A program made the position numbers and the translations under genes. A stretch of DNA of 64,000 nt from contig NZ_CP073100.1 in the NCBI RefSeq assembly GCF_018137965.1, forward strand, positions 3,731,754-3,795,753, read 5' to 3'. This stretch comes from Luteolibacter ambystomatis (GTDB lineage: Bacteria; Verrucomicrobiota; Verrucomicrobiia; Verrucomicrobiales; Akkermansiaceae). Position 1 is the first letter of the stretch. Each line of letters begins with the position of its first letter. Positions 63,202-64,000 of this stretch are shown here, one piece after another. The notes below the pieces were generated by a model, which did not search any database, had not been told where the DNA came from, and saw only the letters and a program-made list of their open reading frames with translations.

Positions 63202-64000
63202 AACGCAGGAACGGCTTTTTGAAAACCGTGGCCCTGCCGCTGCTGGTCGCGGCTCTGGCTTACGAAGGCACCCGCCTCATTGTCCGCTGGACGAGCCCGA
63301 CCCCTGCGGAAACCGGCTCACCCGACCTACCGCGGTCCACCCGGCCACCGGATGCCGGGGAGATTCTGCGGACTGCGAAAAACGATCTCCACGGATTGGC
63401 CCGGCGGCGGGCGATGGTGGAGCTGGCGTCCACTCCTTCACTCGGCGCGCTCGAACGCCTCCGCTCGTCCGGGAGGGCCAACTGGCAATTGCCCGATCCG
63501 GTCGTTCAAGCCTGTGCCGCACGCGATCCCGAAGCGACCTGGCGTTTCCTCATCGGCGGAGGTGATGCCGCAATCACCTCCCACGCCCAGATCGTGCTGA
63601 CCGAGTGGTTGAAAAAAGACCCCGAGGCTTTCACCGGCATCCTGCGGGTCACGTCCGGTTTCAGTGATCGGCGGTCGATCGCGGAAGCCGCGATGAGATT
63701 TCTGGAAGGGACCGATGACACCTTGGCGGCAGCGGCGATGAAGCATTTTGAGATACTGGTATCGATCGATCCCGATCTTGCCAATTCCCTCACCAGCACC
63801 GGTCCGGAACGAGACCGCTTCCTGTCCCGACTCCTCGCCCTCAAGCCCTCGAACGCCCGGGACCGCATCTGGGCCGGAATCGCGGATCGATGGCTGGCCA
63901 AGGACTGGCTCGCGGCCACCACTTGGGCGGAATCGCTGCCCGCGGAGTCCCGTCGGCAAATCGAAGCCCGTTTCACGGAAACCGCCTTCGCCTCCAAGAA
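63198..64000 (+). CDS. Second helical-repeat protein, cut by window edge
   Basis: An open frame from ATG 63198, inside the previous stop (ATGA), to the window end with no stop, 267 residues visible. An N-terminal helix (VALPLLVAALAYEGTRLIV) is followed by a sequence of the same style, with DPEATWRFLIGGG, KDPEAFTGILRVTSGFSD and WLAKDWLAATTWAESLPAESR. The shared architecture, overlap and order suggest a tandem duplication of the previous gene or a co-evolved pair. The family is unknown. Confidence 0.68.
   Translation, partial: MKRRNGFLKTVALPLLVAALAYEGTRLIVRWTSPTPAETGSPDLPRSTRPPDAGEILRTAKNDLHGLARRRAMVELASTPSLGALERLRSSGRANWQLPDPVVQACAARDPEATWRFLIGGGDAAITSHAQIVLTEWLKKDPEAFTGILRVTSGFSDRRSIAEAAMRFLEGTDDTLAAAAMKHFEILVSIDPDLANSLTSTGPERDRFLSRLLALKPSNARDRIWAGIADRWLAKDWLAATTWAESLPAESRRQIEARFTETAFASK

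Overview
The window reads as chromosomal DNA of a GC-rich, Gram-negative member of the Verrucomicrobiota. A Luteolibacter/Haloferula-like Verrucomicrobiaceae is the best guess. This is inferred from protein style (DUF5069, an archaeal/eukaryotic-type GlyRS, many small lipoproteins, W/DP/AA-repeat secreted proteins) and from the many intergenic inverted repeats; there is no rRNA to confirm it. Gene density is high, both strands are used, and the only tRNA seen is tRNA-His. I saw no insertion sequence, prophage or CRISPR array.

Layout. 1-1.6 kb: divergent dTDP-rhamnose genes (rmlD cut by the left edge, rmlB). 1.6-4.5 kb: an RtcB-family RNA ligase, a GNAT acetyltransferase, an HNH nuclease and tRNA-His, all on the minus strand. 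4.75-5.05 kb: a probable stand-alone structured RNA with its own promoter and terminator, unassigned. 5.1-9.9 kb: cardiolipin synthase between two long inverted repeats, a Zn-ribbon protein, DUF5069, a TetR regulator, 3-methyladenine glycosylase I and a lipoprotein. 9.9-19.9 kb: a complete high-affinity K+ uptake locus, in transcription order a 27-aa membrane peptide, kdpF, kdpA, kdpB, kdpC, a second KdpC-like protein, a glycosyltransferase-like gene, kdpD and kdpE. 20-21.7 kb: glycyl-tRNA synthetase.

21.7-31.5 kb is the most distinctive region, a surface-polysaccharide modification locus. A five-gene plus-strand operon runs MBOAT acyltransferase, SGNH-like partner, GT11 fucosyltransferase-like, second MBOAT, second SGNH-like partner. 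It is a duplicated MBOAT-SGNH cassette with a glycosyltransferase between the copies. A third SGNH-like paralogue, a sulfotransferase and a CgeB-type glycosyltransferase lie just upstream. Together they suggest a fucosylated, O-acylated and possibly sulfated surface glycan, an inference from families and gene order.

31.5-39.3 kb: an FAD-dependent oxidoreductase, TerC, a TIGR04222/glycine-rich-domain pair, an unknown gene that reads through a terminator into xseA, xseA and two lipoproteins. 39.5-42.2 kb: sucC and sucD with a VOC-family gene between them. 42.2-47.9 kb: an ABC-2 efflux operon of ybhGFSR/CecR type. 48-57.7 kb: DUF1697, cysteine desulfurase, Ser/Thr kinase, a glucoamylase-like protein, RecQ, an ATP-grasp protein, an EF-hand lipoprotein, rlmH and a small lipoprotein. 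57.7-64 kb: two paralogous coiled-coil proteins, an MsbA-like ABC exporter and two overlapping helical-repeat proteins, the last cut by the right edge.

A recurrent theme is inverted repeats of several unrelated families near gene 3' ends, in places reaching the stop codons of both neighbours. Coordinates, frames and motifs were read by eye; family names come from recognised motifs and no database search was run.
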